Shown piece by piece: positions 23,279 through 31,032 of a stretch of 53,235 bases of DNA. Numbering within the stretch: position 1 is the stretch's first letter; the number at the start of each line of letters is the position of its first letter. The stretch covers positions 1-53,235 of the forward strand of contig NZ_BOOJ01000038.1 of NCBI RefSeq assembly GCF_016863175.1, given 5' to 3'. The notes under the pieces were generated by a model. That model did no database searches and was not told the origin of the DNA. It saw nothing but the letters and a program-made list of their open reading frames with translations. A program made the position numbers and the translations under genes. Origin of the DNA: Paraplanobispora siamensis (lineage in GTDB: Bacteria > Actinomycetota > Actinomycetes > Streptosporangiales > Streptosporangiaceae).

Positions 23279-25798
23279 TCACCCGGCGGCCCGGCCGGCC
23301 TCCGGGAGCCAGGTGTCCTTCGAGCCGCCCTCCGGGGAGGAGTCGGCGATCAGGCTCCCGGCCGGGGCGACGCGGGTCAGCGCCGCCGGGGGGACCGCGA
23401 CCGTCTCACCCGACAGGACGAAGGCCCGCAGGTCGACGACGCGCGGGCTCAGCCGCTCGCCGTCGAAGGACGGGTGGGTCGCCAGCGGGATCGTCTCCTG
23501 GGCGACCCACCGGCCGGGCGAGGCGGCGATCCTGTCGCGGAGCCCGGCGAGCTCCGCGGCCGACGCCTCGGGCCCGACGACCACGTCCTGCCCGCCGCGC
23601 CCGTCGACCGGCTTGACCACCAGCTCCTCCAGCCGGTCCAGCACCTGCTCCAGGTCGCCGGCCTCGCGGCACAGATAGGTGGTGATGTTGCCGATGAGCG
23701 GCTCCTCGCCCAGGTAGTACTCGATGAGGCGGGGCACGTACCGGTACAGGCGCTTGTCCTCGGCGACGCCGTTGCCCGGCGCGTTGGCCAGGGTGAGCGC
23801 GGAGCTCCCGGCGGCCCGCAGGAGCTCCTCGCCCAGGGCCCCGGCGAACAGCGCGTCCTCGTCGATCCGGCGGTAGATCACGTCGATCGGGCGCCCGGCC
23901 GCCTCCACCCGCCCGTCCCTGACGCTCAGGTCGGCGGGACCGGCCAGGACCGCTCCCAGCTCCTCGGCGAGCATCCGGTGCTCGGAGTAGGCGGGCACGT
24001 CCGGCCCGCCGGAGACCACGGCGATGTTGCGGCGCCCGCCCGCCAGCAGCGTCTCCCGCAGCATCCGCAGGCCCTCCCGCGGGTCGGCGACGCCCTCGGC
24101 GGGGACGAGCTCGGGCATGACCTCGGCCATCAGGCGCCTGCCGGCCGCGGCGTACCCGAGGCCCGAGGGCACCCGCAGGTTGTCCTCCAGCACCGTCCAG
24201 CGGCCGACGCCGTCGCGCACCAGGTCCAGTCCGGCGACCGCGCAGCGCACGGCGCCCGGCGGCATCAGCCGCCCGGCCTCGCGGTATCCGGGGGACTCCT
24301 CCACCACCCAGGCGGGGATCACGCCGTCGCGCAGGATGCGGCGCTCGCCGTACACGTCGCGCAGGAAGGCCTCCAGCGCGCGCACCCGCTGCGGCAGGGC
24401 CCGGCCGATCTGCGCCCACTCGTCGGCCGGGACGAGCCGCGGGACCAGGTCGAACGGGAGGGCACGGTGCCCGTCGCCGTCCTGCGCCCTGAAGGTCATG
24501 CCGTTGCCGCGCTGGTACTGCTCGCCCCGGCGCTCCCGCTCGCGCAGGCCGTCGGCGCCCAGCCGGTCCAGGACCCGCAGGATCGGCTGGTACGGCTCCC
24601 GCACGGTGCCCTCGATCAGCACCTCGTCGCCGGGGGCGTCGTAGCCGTCGAGCAGGCGCGTGCGGATCCGCGGCGCCGGTCCGCCGAAGGAGGCCTCCCA
24701 CTCCTGGGAGCGCGTCTCGGCCAGGACGAGGTCGACCACGTCGGCGAGCCTGCCCTCCCGGGCGAACGCCCGGCGCTGGCGGGCCGAGGAGCTGCCCCGC
24801 GCCAGCGCCTCCCGGGCCAGCTCGGAGACCAGGTCCCAGTCGCCGAACTCCTCCAGCTGCGGCCGCAGGCCGTCCACCATCCGCCCGATCACCTCGGCGG
24901 CCGGGGCGGGCGTCCCCTCGACCGGGTCCACGAGCCGGCCCTCCAGTCCCGACCGGGCCGCCCGCCAGCTCGCCGCCCGCACCATCTCCAGCCGGACCTG
25001 ACGGTCGGCCCCGTTGCGGACCTCCTCCAGCTCCCTGGCCACCAGCGCCCGGAACAGCCCGGCGATCAGCACGATGTCGCCCACCCGCGGGCAGGCGTCG
25101 CACACCCGCAGCTCGACGGTGGGCACGTGGGCCGAGGGCCGGATGTCGAAGTAGATCATGCCCGGGTCGGTGATCACCTCGGACCGCACCAGGTCCTCGA
25201 TCAGCCGGTCGTACTCGGCGGCCGAGGAGAACCTCGCCACCGGCCCGGCCGTGGGCCAGCGCTGCCACACCAGCGGCCGGTAGGCGGCGTACCCGGTGTC
25301 GGCCCCCAGCCAGTACGGCGAGCTGACGCTCAGGGCGAGCAGCGACGGCACCCACGGCGCCAGGCGGTGGGCGATGACGACGGCCAGGTCGCGGTCCTCG
25401 ACCTCGGCGTGCACCTGGGTGCCGCAGATCACCTGCTCGCGGGTGAGCAGCTGGTAGTCGGCGAGCATCTGCTCGTAACGCGGGTCCGGGGAGATCTTCA
25501 GTGCCTCCACGTCGACCAGCGGCACGCTGCCGGCCGCCGCGATCCCCAGGCCCAGCCCGTCCGCCGCCTTGATCACCGTACGGCGCAGCGCGGTCAGGTC
25601 GTGCCCGAGGTCCTCCAGCCGGACGAAGGGCCTGCTGTTGCCCTCCACCACCGAGCGGTGCAGCTCGTGGGTGAAGCGTTCCTCCGGCAGCCGCTCCAGC
25701 AGGGCCCCCGCCCGCGGCACCAGGTGCCGGGTCTCGACGTCGACGACGTGGAACTCCTCCTCGACCCCGACCGCGATCGGTTCCGCGAGACCCGCCAT
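23279..25798 (-). CDS. Fusion of GCS2-type carboxylate-amine ligase and circularly permuted ATP-grasp
   Basis: Encodes 839 residues. Residues 1 to about 370 are a glutamate-cysteine-ligase family 2 (YbdK) domain: VGVEEEFHVVD, THELHRSVVEGNS, CGTQVHAEVED and YFDIRPSAHVPTVELRVCD. Residues of about 385-825 are a circularly permuted type 2 ATP-grasp domain: YQRGNGMTFR, LEDNLRVPSGLGYA, VIYRRIDEDALF and VVKPVDGRGGQDVVV. The fusion is known in actinomycetes. It probably forms amide bonds on a small peptide or amino acid. The usual alpha-E and transglutaminase partners are not next to it. Confidence 0.93.
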   Translation of the reverse strand: MAGLAEPIAVGVEEEFHVVDVETRHLVPRAGALLERLPEERFTHELHRSVVEGNSRPFVRLEDLGHDLTALRRTVIKAADGLGLGIAAAGSVPLVDVEALKISPDPRYEQMLADYQLLTREQVICGTQVHAEVEDRDLAVVIAHRLAPWVPSLLALSVSSPYWLGADTGYAAYRPLVWQRWPTAGPVARFSSAAEYDRLIEDLVRSEVITDPGMIYFDIRPSAHVPTVELRVCDACPRVGDIVLIAGLFRALVARELEEVRNGADRQVRLEMVRAASWRAARSGLEGRLVDPVEGTPAPAAEVIGRMVDGLRPQLEEFGDWDLVSELAREALARGSSSARQRRAFAREGRLADVVDLVLAETRSQEWEASFGGPAPRIRTRLLDGYDAPGDEVLIEGTVREPYQPILRVLDRLGADGLRERERRGEQYQRGNGMTFRAQDGDGHRALPFDLVPRLVPADEWAQIGRALPQRVRALEAFLRDVYGERRILRDGVIPAWVVEESPGYREAGRLMPPGAVRCAVAGLDLVRDGVGRWTVLEDNLRVPSGLGYAAAGRRLMAEVMPELVPAEGVADPREGLRMLRETLLAGGRRNIAVVSGGPDVPAYSEHRMLAEELGAVLAGPADLSVRDGRVEAAGRPIDVIYRRIDEDALFAGALGEELLRAAGSSALTLANAPGNGVAEDKRLYRYVPRLIEYYLGEEPLIGNITTYLCREAGDLEQVLDRLEELVVKPVDGRGGQDVVVGPEASAAELAGLRDRIAASPGRWVAQETIPLATHPSFDGERLSPRVVDLRAFVLSGETVAVPPAALTRVAPAGSLIADSSPEGGSKDTWLPEAGRAAG

Positions 25799-25836
25799 AT
25801 GTGACCACCCCTGAAGCGCGCCGGTTGATTTTCCGC

Positions 25837-25858
25837 ACCCTTTGCCCAGAAAAAGGGT
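25837..25858. terminator. Hairpin between the ligase fusion and AAA ATPase genes
   Basis: Arms ACCCTTT (25837-25843) and AAAGGGT (25852-25858) enclose an eight-base loop. It is 28 bases beyond the AAA ATPase stop (25886, minus strand), in an AT-rich pocket, so it may be that gene's terminator. The stem is weak. Confidence 0.4.
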
Positions 25859-25885
25859 TCACGCACCTCAGGAGGCGGATGGGTC

Positions 25886-26947
25886 TCAGTTACAGGGCGG
25901 CTGCAGCCGGGCGGGAGTGCGGTGGTTGTGCGGTCCGGCCGTGTCGCCGTCCTGCAGCCCGCCGTCCTTCGGCCCGGCGGCGTCCCGGCGGGCGCCCAGC
26001 AGCGCCCGGGTCAGCGCCTGCCCGTCGCTCTCCATGGCGCGCAGCACGGTGTCGAAGTGGTCGTCGGTGAGCTCGTCCCGGCCGGCGCGGATGGCGGTCA
26101 GGACGACCCGGCGCAGCAGTTCCTTGACGAAGGAGGCGGTGACCCCCTCGGTGGCGGCGACGACCTTGCCGACGTCCGCCAGGACCGGGTACGAGCGCGC
26201 GTAGAGCCGGATCAGCCGCTCCCGGGCCCGGGCGTCGGGCAGCGGGATCTCCAGCGCGAGGTCGACCCGCCCGGGACGCTGGACGAGCGCCTTCTCCAGG
26301 GCCTCCACCCGGTTGGTGGTCAGGACGAAGGTGACGTCGGCGTCCCCCGAGACCCCGTCCATGGCGTCCAGCAGCGAGAACAGCAGCGGGCTGGCCTCGT
26401 ACTGGCTGCGGTCCTCGGCGATCAGGTCGACGTCCTCGATGACGACCATGGACGGCTGGAGCGTGCGGGCCATCGACACCGCGTAGTCGATCTTCCGCAT
26501 GGCCGGACCGGTCATCACGATCACGGTGCACTCGCGCAGCCGCCCGATGAGATAGCGGGTGGTGTGGGTCTTGCCGGTGCCCGGCGGCCCGTACAGCAGC
26601 AGCCCCCGCCGCAGGTGCTGCCCGGCGGCGGTGAGCCGCTCGGCCACCTCCGCGATGCCCACGATGTGCTCCTCGACCGTCTCCAGCCGGCCCTCGGGCA
26701 GGATCACCTCGTTCGGGGCCAGCTCCGGCCGGGGCAGGAAGCTCACCAGCACGTTGTCCCGGTGCTCGGTGAAGCCGAAGCTGAGCACCTGGCCGCGGAA
26801 CGGGTCGTGCTCCCTCTTGAGCCGGTACACCTCGTCGCGCACGGCCGTGGCCGCCTCCCGGTCGGCGGCCAGGACGGTCAGCAGGCAGTGCGCGTCGAAG
26901 TCCTCCCTGCTGTTGAGCCCGATGACGACGTCCACCATGCCTTCCAT
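25886..26947 (-). CDS. AAA-family ATPase with N-terminal unknown domain
   Basis: Encodes 353 residues. The first about 95 residues are an unrecognised domain. The AAA core follows: Walker A GPPGTGKT (120-127), Walker B VVIEDVD (168-174), sensor-1 VLTTNRV and the RPGRVD arginine-finger region. It resembles classical AAA proteins such as FtsH and BCS1-type ATPases but has no protease or membrane segment. It may be an unfoldase or remodelling factor. ATGs at 26947 and 26938 are both possible starts; the first is chosen because GGAG lies at a better distance. It is divergent from treZ. Confidence 0.87.
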   Translation of the reverse strand: MEGMVDVVIGLNSREDFDAHCLLTVLAADREAATAVRDEVYRLKREHDPFRGQVLSFGFTEHRDNVLVSFLPRPELAPNEVILPEGRLETVEEHIVGIAEVAERLTAAGQHLRRGLLLYGPPGTGKTHTTRYLIGRLRECTVIVMTGPAMRKIDYAVSMARTLQPSMVVIEDVDLIAEDRSQYEASPLLFSLLDAMDGVSGDADVTFVLTTNRVEALEKALVQRPGRVDLALEIPLPDARARERLIRLYARSYPVLADVGKVVAATEGVTASFVKELLRRVVLTAIRAGRDELTDDHFDTVLRAMESDGQALTRALLGARRDAAGPKDGGLQDGDTAGPHNHRTPARLQPPCN

Positions 26948-27170
26948 GGTGGTCGACGGAACTCCGTGGCGGCCGAGAAAGCCCGGGATTTCAGGACTTG
27001 TCGCCTTTCCCCTTCTACAGGCCGGATACCTCCGCGGAGCGTGTGAACGGTTCGGATGGGTAGGGACGTGGTGCAGTGGCCACACATCGCCGATTCGGGA
27101 TGGGCCCACCACGATCACCGATGCCGGAGGGGCGGCCGCATGCCGGGCGCCGGGGGGAGAGAGACGACAG

Positions 27171-28895
27171 GTGGCGCACGGATTCCGGGTATGGGCCCCT
27201 GACCGCGAACGGGTTGACCTGGTGCTGGGCGAGCGCAGGCTGCCCATGCGGCGGACCGGGGGCGGATGGTGGGAGCTGACGGTCGAGGACGCCGGTCCCG
27301 GCACCGACTACGCCTACTCGCTCGACGGCGGACCGCCCCGGCCCGACCCGCGCTCGCCGTACCAGCCGCGGGGGCCGCACGCGTCCTCCCGCGTGGTCGA
27401 CCACGGCTCCTTCGCCTGGAGCGACGACCGCTGGCGGGGCGTGCCGCTGCCCGGCGCGGTCCTGTACGAGCTGCACGTGGGCACCTTCTCCCCCGCCGGG
27501 ACCTTCGAGGGGGCGATCGAGTACCTGCCGCACCTGGTCGAGCTGGGCGTGGACGCGATCGAGCTGATGCCGGTGGCGGAGTTCTCCGGCCGCCGGGGCT
27601 GGGGCTACGACGGCGTCAGCCTGTACGCGCCGCACCACGCCTACGGCGGGCCGGAGGGTCTCAAGCGCCTGGTGGACGCCTGTCACGCGCACGGCCTGGG
27701 CGTGGTGATGGACGTGGTCTACAACCACCTGGGGCCCTCGGGGAACTACCTGCCGGAGTTCGGTCCCTACTTCACCGACCGGCACAGCACGAACTGGGGC
27801 GACGCGGTCAACTTCGACGGCCCGGGCAGCGACGAGGTGCGTGACTTCGTCGTCGGCAACGCCCTCATGTGGCTGCGGGACTACCACTGCGACGGGCTCC
27901 GCCTGGACGCGGTGCACGCCATCGCCGACGACTCGGCGGTGCACATCCTGGACCGGCTGGCCGAGGAGGTGGAGCAGCTGGCCGCCCACGTGCGCCGCCC
28001 GCTGTTCCTCATCGCCGAGAGCGACCTGAACGACCCCCGGTTCGTGCGCCCGCGCGAGGCCGGGGGGTACGGCGTGCACGCGGCCTGGGCCGACGAGTGG
28101 CACCACGCCCTGCACGCCGCGCTGACCGGGGAGACCGACGGCTACTACGAGGACTTCGGCTCCCTGGACCTGCTGGCCAAGGCGCTGCGGCAGGCCTGGG
28201 TCTACGACGGCACGTGGTCGCCGCACCGCGGGCGGGTGCACGGCAGGTCCCCGGCGGGGCTGCCGGGGCACCGGTTCGTGGTGTGCACGCAGAACCACGA
28301 CCAGGTGGGCAACAGGGCGCGGGGAGAGCGCAGCTCCGCGCTGATGAGCGAGGGCCGCCTGCGGGTGGCCGCCGCCCTGCTGTTCACCTCGCCGTTCGTC
28401 CCCATGCTCTTCCAGGGGGAGGAGTGGGGCGCCACCACCCCCTTCCTGTACTTCACCGACCACGAGGACCCGGAGCTGGGGCAGGCGGTCAGCGAGGGCC
28501 GCCGCCGGGAGTTCGCCGTGTTCGGCTGGGAGCCCGAGCAGGTGCCCGACCCCCAGGACCCCGCCACCTTCGAGCAGTCCCGGCTGGACTGGACGGAGCT
28601 CGGCAAGGAGTCCCAGGCGCGGCTGCTGGCGTGGTACCGGGAGCTGATCGCGCTGCGGCGGCGGATCCCGGCCCTCACCGACGGCCGGATCGAGCGGGTC
28701 GAGGCCGGGCACGACGGCGCCGGCCTGCTCACCGTCGAGCGGGGACCGGTCCTGGTGGCGGCCAACCTCGGCGCGGCCTCCCGGACGCTGGTCGTCTGCG
28801 GCCGCCGGGTCCTGGCCGCCTCCGGCCCGGACGTCCGGCTCTCCGGCGACGAGCTGACCCTGCCGCCGGACACCGTGGCGGTCCTGGAGGGCTGA
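27171..28895 (+). CDS. treZ: Malto-oligosyltrehalose trehalohydrolase
   Basis: Encodes 574 residues from a GTG start with GGGGGGAGAG about ten bases upstream. An N-terminal E-set domain (FRVWAPDRERVDLVL) precedes a GH13 barrel with LYELHVGTFSPAGTF, GYDGVSLYAPHHAYGGPEG and DVVYNHLGP. The catalytic residues are D246 (GLRLDAVHA), E283 (LIAESDLND) and D377 (QNHDQVGN). It releases trehalose from maltooligosyl-trehalose in the TreY-TreZ route. TreY and TreX are not adjacent here, unlike in many actinomycetes. A terminator hairpin follows at 28915. Confidence 0.96.
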   Translation: MAHGFRVWAPDRERVDLVLGERRLPMRRTGGGWWELTVEDAGPGTDYAYSLDGGPPRPDPRSPYQPRGPHASSRVVDHGSFAWSDDRWRGVPLPGAVLYELHVGTFSPAGTFEGAIEYLPHLVELGVDAIELMPVAEFSGRRGWGYDGVSLYAPHHAYGGPEGLKRLVDACHAHGLGVVMDVVYNHLGPSGNYLPEFGPYFTDRHSTNWGDAVNFDGPGSDEVRDFVVGNALMWLRDYHCDGLRLDAVHAIADDSAVHILDRLAEEVEQLAAHVRRPLFLIAESDLNDPRFVRPREAGGYGVHAAWADEWHHALHAALTGETDGYYEDFGSLDLLAKALRQAWVYDGTWSPHRGRVHGRSPAGLPGHRFVVCTQNHDQVGNRARGERSSALMSEGRLRVAAALLFTSPFVPMLFQGEEWGATTPFLYFTDHEDPELGQAVSEGRRREFAVFGWEPEQVPDPQDPATFEQSRLDWTELGKESQARLLAWYRELIALRRRIPALTDGRIERVEAGHDGAGLLTVERGPVLVAANLGAASRTLVVCGRRVLAASGPDVRLSGDELTLPPDTVAVLEG

Positions 28896-28914
28896 GCGCC
28901 TGCGCAGCCGTCGT

Positions 28915-28941
28915 CCCCGGGCCGCGCCGGGCGGCCCGGGG
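28915..28941. terminator. Bidirectional terminator between treZ and manA
   Basis: Perfect 11-base arms CCCCGGGCCGC (28915-28925) and GCGGCCCGGGG (28931-28941) with a five-base loop. It lies between two convergent genes (stops at 28895 and 28968) and can serve both strands. No T-run, as is usual in high-GC actinomycetes. Confidence 0.8.
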
Positions 28942-28967
28942 ATCACTTCACGCGGGTGTCCCGGCGG

Positions 28968-30047
28968 TCACGCGGTCCCGGGCTCGGCGCAGTACACCGA
29001 CCCGCCCACGCGCACGGCGACGGCGGGCTGGGAGGCCGGCACGAAGGCCGACTCGCCCTGGCCCAGCTCGAGGGAGCCCACCCCGGCCGTGCCCTCGGCG
29101 CACAGCAGGATCCTGGGCACGCCGCCCTCCAGGCGGTGCTCGCCCCCGGCCAGCCGGCGCAGGCGGAACTCCGGCGACGGCGTGGCGTACAGGCCCTCGG
29201 GGGTGGCCTCCACCTCCAGCGGCGCGGCCGACGGGTCGGTCACGCGCAGCAGCTCCTCCACGTCGACGGGCTTGCCGGTGAGACCGGCGCGCACGACGTT
29301 GTCGGAGCTGCCCATGATCTCCACGCCGAACCCGCGGATGTAGCAGTGCAGCACCCCCGCGCCCAGGAAGAGCGCCTGGCCGGGCAGCAGCTCATGCCGC
29401 CGCAGCAGCAGCGGCGCCAGGCAGGCGGGGTCGCCGGGGTAGCAGCGCGCCAGCCGTACCACCAGCTGGTAGTCGGGGTGGTGCACCGCGGAGGCCGCCC
29501 ACACCACCTGCTCTACCACCTGGCGGTCGCGCAGCAGCGCCCGCAGGGCCTCGCGGATGTCACCGGCCTCCAGCAGGGACACCGCCGGCTGCAGCCCCGG
29601 CACGCCGAGCCGCTTGATGAGCATCGCCGCCTGCTCGGGAGCGCGGAAGCCGGCCAGCGCGGTGAACGGGGTCAGCGCGCACACCAGCTCGGGCTTGGGC
29701 CACGGGTCGGCGTAGACGCCCCGCGCGTGCCCGTCGGCCGCCTGCTCGGCGGTCGGGTGCACCTGCAGGGAGAGCGGCCGGGCGACCGCGATGAGCTTCA
29801 TCAGGTACGGCAGGCGCGCGCCGAAGCGGTCGACGACCGCCTGCCCCAGCTGCCCGGCCGGGTCGGCGCCGATGGCCTCGCCCAGCGAACGGCCGTCACC
29901 GGCCAGCAGCGACGGCCCGGCCGGGTGGGCGCCGAACCACATCTCGGCCTCGGGCCGGGGGGCGGGCACAGGCCTGCCGGTGAACGCCGCGATATCGGTC
30001 TGCGATCCCCAGGCGTAGTCCTTGACCGTGTTGTTCAGCAGATACAT
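28968..30047 (-). CDS. manA: Mannose-6-phosphate isomerase, class I
   Basis: Encodes 359 residues. The type I PMI cupin shows DYAWGSQTDIAAF at the N-terminus, EMWFGAHPAGPS, and the zinc-binding LQVHPTAEQA. The C-terminal half has LFLGAGVLHCYIRGFGVEIMGSSDNVVRAGLT. It interconverts mannose-6-P and fructose-6-P, feeding mannose into glycolysis. The start at 30047 has GGAG five bases upstream. It is the last gene of the mannoside operon, 43 bases after the ROK kinase. Confidence 0.95.
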   Translation of the reverse strand: MYLLNNTVKDYAWGSQTDIAAFTGRPVPAPRPEAEMWFGAHPAGPSLLAGDGRSLGEAIGADPAGQLGQAVVDRFGARLPYLMKLIAVARPLSLQVHPTAEQAADGHARGVYADPWPKPELVCALTPFTALAGFRAPEQAAMLIKRLGVPGLQPAVSLLEAGDIREALRALLRDRQVVEQVVWAASAVHHPDYQLVVRLARCYPGDPACLAPLLLRRHELLPGQALFLGAGVLHCYIRGFGVEIMGSSDNVVRAGLTGKPVDVEELLRVTDPSAAPLEVEATPEGLYATPSPEFRLRRLAGGEHRLEGGVPRILLCAEGTAGVGSLELGQGESAFVPASQPAVAVRVGGSVYCAEPGTA

Positions 30048-30090
30048 GTGCTCTCCGTGGGGGTAGGGGAGCCGGGGCGCGGAGAACGCC

Positions 30091-31032
30091 TCAGCACGGG
30101 CTGTCCTGGGGGAGGACGAGCGCGGCGGCGCCGAGCAGCCCGGCGTCGCGTCCGAGCGAGGTGGGATCCACACGCACGCGACGCAGGAAGCCTAACCCGG
30201 CCGAACCGGTGACGGCCCGCCGGAGCGGGTCGAACAGCACCGCCCCGGCGGCGGCCACCCCGCCGCCGATCACCACGTGGTCCAGGTCGAACAGGGCCGC
30301 CGCGGTCAGAATCGCGGTCGCCAGCGCGTCGGCCGCGCGCTGGAAGGCGCACAGCGCCACGGGGTGGCCGAGGCGGGCGTCGGCGGCCAGCGCCTTGGCG
30401 TCGTCGCCTTCCCAGCCGTTGGCGCGGGCCCAACGGACCATGTTCGGGCCGCTGGCCACGACCTCGACGCAGCCGGCCGCCCCGCACGGGCAGGGCTCGC
30501 CGCCCGGGTCGACGGCGATGTGGCCGATGTGCCCGGCGTTGCCGGTCGGGCCGAGGTAGGGCGTGCCGTCCAGGACCAGGCCGCCGCCGACCCCGGTGGA
30601 GACGACCATCCCGAGCATCGCGCGGGAGGGGGTGTGCTCGGCCAGGCCTCGCCACCACTCCCCCAGCGCCATGCACTGGCCGTCGCCGGCCAGCCGCACG
30701 GGCCGGCCGGGCAGCATCCGGCTCACCGCGTCGACCAGCGGGAAGTCGCGCCAGCCGGGGATGTTGACCGGGCTGACGCTGCCCTTGACGGAGTCGACGG
30801 GGCCCGCGGACCCGATGCCCGCGCCCTCGATCCCGTCCTCGCCCACCTGGGCCGTGACGCGCCCGACGACCTCGGCCAGCGCCGCGTCCGGCGAGGCGAA
30901 GGCGCTCAGCGGCACCTCGGCGCGGACCGGCATGCCGCCGTCGGCGGTGACCGCGGCCGCGGCGAACTTGGTGCCGCCGATGTCCACCGCGAGGACGGTC
31001 CGGGTTCCCCCGGCTCCGTTCGGGGAGCTCAC
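30091..31032 (-). CDS. ROK-family sugar kinase, likely mannokinase/glucokinase
   Basis: Encodes 313 residues. The ATP loop is VLAVDIGGTKFAAAAV (about 13-28); GNAGHIGHI provides the conserved His and sugar-binding part. The zinc site CPCGAAGCVE follows. No helix-turn-helix is fused, so it is a kinase rather than a repressor. It lies between a beta-mannosidase gene and manA, so mannose is the likely substrate. It starts at a GTG that overlaps the mannosidase stop (GTGA, 31029-31032). Confidence 0.93.
   Translation of the reverse strand: MSSPNGAGGTRTVLAVDIGGTKFAAAAVTADGGMPVRAEVPLSAFASPDAALAEVVGRVTAQVGEDGIEGAGIGSAGPVDSVKGSVSPVNIPGWRDFPLVDAVSRMLPGRPVRLAGDGQCMALGEWWRGLAEHTPSRAMLGMVVSTGVGGGLVLDGTPYLGPTGNAGHIGHIAVDPGGEPCPCGAAGCVEVVASGPNMVRWARANGWEGDDAKALAADARLGHPVALCAFQRAADALATAILTAAALFDLDHVVIGGGVAAAGAVLFDPLRRAVTGSAGLGFLRRVRVDPTSLGRDAGLLGAAALVLPQDSPC

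Noticed and set aside
23474-25804. A 776-residue plus-strand frame opposite the GCS2/ATP-grasp gene
   Set aside because: No recognisable domain, and the minus-strand frame carries two complete enzyme domains.
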